From assembly GCA_031556065.1 (NCBI GenBank), contig JAVBTR010000053.1:1-21444 (forward strand): DNA of 21,444 bases. The letters are read 5' to 3'. The position numbers were made by a program, and so were the translations under genes. Below, piece after piece: positions 19,970-21,444 of this stretch. Source of the DNA: JAVBTR01 sp031556065 (GTDB lineage Bacteria; Bacillota; Clostridia; Christensenellales; Aristaeellaceae). The stretch's first letter is position 1; each line of letters starts with the position of its first letter. The notes beneath the pieces were generated by a model, which was not told the DNA's origin, did no database searches, and was given only the letters and a program-made list of their open reading frames with translations.

Positions 19970-21421
19970 ATGAACGTCAGAACCCGGTTCGCACCCAGCC
20001 CCACAGGCTACCTGCATTTAGGCGGCCTGCGTACAGCCCTGTACACCTATTTGTTTGCAAAAAAACATGGCGGCACCTTTATTCTGCGAATTGAAGACAC
20101 CGATCAGGAGCGCGAGGTGGAAGGCGCTGTTGAGCTTATATACCAGTCCATGCACCAGGCTGGGCTTAATTACGATGAGGGCCCCGATGTAGGCGGCGAT
20201 TACGGCCCCTATATCCAGACCCAGCGCAAGGACACCTACCTGCCTTTTGCCATGGAATTGGTAGAGAAGGGCGCTGCCTACCCCTGTTTTTGCACCAAGG
20301 AAGCATTGGAGCAGCGCCGGGCCCAGGCCGCTGCCCGTGGGGAAACCTTCAAGTACGACAAGCATTGCCTGCATATCGACAAGGAGGAAGCCAAGCACCG
20401 CATGGCCGCTGGCGAGCCCTTTGTGATCCGCCAGAACGTGCCCACACAAGGCACCGCCTCCTTCGACGATCTGCTGTTTGGCCACGTGGAAGCCCCCTGC
20501 GATACCCTGGACGATAACGTGCTTATCAAGCAAGACGGCCTGCCTACTTATAATTTTGCCAATGTGGTGGACGATCACCTGATGGCCATTACCCATGTGA
20601 TGCGCGGCACCGAGTATTTAAGCTCCACCCCCAAATACAACCTGCTTTACCAGGCCTTTGGGTGGACGCCGCCTACCTATGTCCATCTTCCCGTGGTCAT
20701 GAAAGACGCCAGCCGCAAGCTTTCCAAGCGCTACGGCGATCCGTCCTTCGAAGATTTGTTGGCCATGGGCTATGTCCGGGAAGCGGTTATCAACTTCATC
20801 GCCCTTCTGGGCTGGAGCCCCGGGGATGATCGGGAGTTCTTCACTCTTGAAGAACTGGTAGAGGCTTTCGATACCAACGGCTTAAGCAAGGCGCCCTCCA
20901 TCTTTAACATGGATAAGCTTACCTGGTTTAACGCCGAGTACATCCGCAAAATGGATTTTGAAACCTACCTTGAAATGGTCACCCCCTGGTTCGATCAAGT
21001 CCTTTCCGGCAAGAACATGGATTACCGCCGTCTGGCCCAGTTGATGCAGGGACGCACAGAGGTCTTTAACCGTGTCCCTGACATGGTTCGCTTCCTGGCG
21101 GAGCTTCCGGACTACGATATTGAAATTCACACCCATAAAAAGATGAAGACTGATTCGGCCATTGCCAGACAGATTATCACCGACACCATCCCCGTGCTGG
21201 AAACGGTTACCGATTGGAGCGAAGCCGCCCTCCACGATACCCTCATGGCCCACATCGAAGCCTCCGGTGTTAAAACCGGCACCGCCCTGTGGCCTGTGCG
21301 CATCGCCATTGCCGGCCAGCAAAACACCCCCGGCGGCTTCTTCGAGATCGCCTACCTGCTGGGTAAAAGCGAAACCATGGCACGGCTGAGGGATGGGCTT
21401 AAACGATTAGAGAATGTATGA
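19970..21421 (+). CDS. gltX: glutamyl-tRNA synthetase
   Basis: A 483-residue class I aminoacyl-tRNA synthetase that charges tRNA-Glu (and, in organisms using the amidotransferase route, possibly tRNA-Gln) with glutamate in the cytosol. The start of the Rossmann catalytic domain is RFAPSPTGYLHLGGLRTAL with the HIGH-type motif HLGG (16-19); the KMSKS-type loop is DASRKLSKRYGD (K250-R254). LRIEDTDQER and MRGTEYLSSTPKY are typical of the family. The C-terminal anticodon-binding domain is alpha-helical, as in bacterial GltX. Length is normal (about 480). The start is the ATG at 19970 after AGGAAG at 6 bases; a longer frame from 19649 runs antisense to the regulator and past the promoter, so it is not used. 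Confidence 0.95.
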   Translation: MNVRTRFAPSPTGYLHLGGLRTALYTYLFAKKHGGTFILRIEDTDQEREVEGAVELIYQSMHQAGLNYDEGPDVGGDYGPYIQTQRKDTYLPFAMELVEKGAAYPCFCTKEALEQRRAQAAARGETFKYDKHCLHIDKEEAKHRMAAGEPFVIRQNVPTQGTASFDDLLFGHVEAPCDTLDDNVLIKQDGLPTYNFANVVDDHLMAITHVMRGTEYLSSTPKYNLLYQAFGWTPPTYVHLPVVMKDASRKLSKRYGDPSFEDLLAMGYVREAVINFIALLGWSPGDDREFFTLEELVEAFDTNGLSKAPSIFNMDKLTWFNAEYIRKMDFETYLEMVTPWFDQVLSGKNMDYRRLAQLMQGRTEVFNRVPDMVRFLAELPDYDIEIHTHKKMKTDSAIARQIITDTIPVLETVTDWSEAALHDTLMAHIEASGVKTGTALWPVRIAIAGQQNTPGGFFEIAYLLGKSETMARLRDGLKRLENV

Positions 21422-21439
21422 TTATGAGGAGTTTTACAA

Positions 21440-21444
21440 ATGCC
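21440..21444 (+). CDS. possible start of the next gene downstream of gltX (cut by window end)
   Basis: ATG at 21440 is preceded by GAGGAG 9 bases upstream and lies 18 bases past the gltX stop, an operon-like spacing. Only the start codon and two further bases are visible, so nothing can be said of the product. Confidence 0.35.

Noticed and set aside
1..21444. CRISPR array
   Set aside because: No evenly spaced direct repeats with unique spacers were found; the repeats present are palindromic mosaics.

Overview
The window looks like a chromosomal segment of a Gram-positive bacterium of the Bacillota, most likely a gut-type clostridium. The reasons are strong AGGAGG-type ribosome binding sites, near-consensus vegetative promoters with 17-base spacers, a KtrAB potassium system, an XRE-cupin regulator paired with a medium-chain acyl-CoA ligase, a barstar-like protein, tandem M42 aminopeptidases and a bacterial-type GltX. 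The species cannot be read from the sequence alone.

Positions 1 to about 4350 are visibly more AT-rich than the rest and carry accessory-type genes, all on the minus strand: a TetR regulator with two matching palindromic operators driving two translationally coupled alpha/beta hydrolases, a small membrane protein, a broken ABC-2 permease and a class II Fic AMP-transferase. A fragment resembling the 3' end of a tRNA-Ser gene lies near the composition boundary, so this may be the end of an old integrated element.

From 4414 on the DNA is GC-richer and looks like core genome. It holds, in order: a secreted protein made of two near-identical 81-residue units; ktrA and ktrB; a DUF3892 protein; a membrane protein with a cysteine-rich tail of tandem zinc-knuckle-like motifs (plus strand); an AMP-forming acyl-CoA ligase behind its XRE-cupin regulator; an orphan barstar convergent with an SDR-family epimerase; and pgsA for phosphatidylglycerol synthesis.

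An operon on the minus strand follows (18533 down to 13259): three different M42 metallo-aminopeptidases, a polytopic GT-C-like membrane protein and a 71-residue protein, with overlapping or closely spaced junctions. Then come a divergent AraC regulator and gltX, with promoters set back to back.

The most unusual content is non-coding. Complex palindromic repeats fill 8371-8938 and 18618-18927, with one further copy of a submodule inside the M42 operon (16406-16469). They share a large nested palindrome present in opposite orientations and a two-hairpin module whose stems differ in sequence between copies while keeping their base pairing. One copy has 24-bp terminal inverted repeats and resembles a MITE. 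This structured repeat family is the best candidate here for something undescribed.
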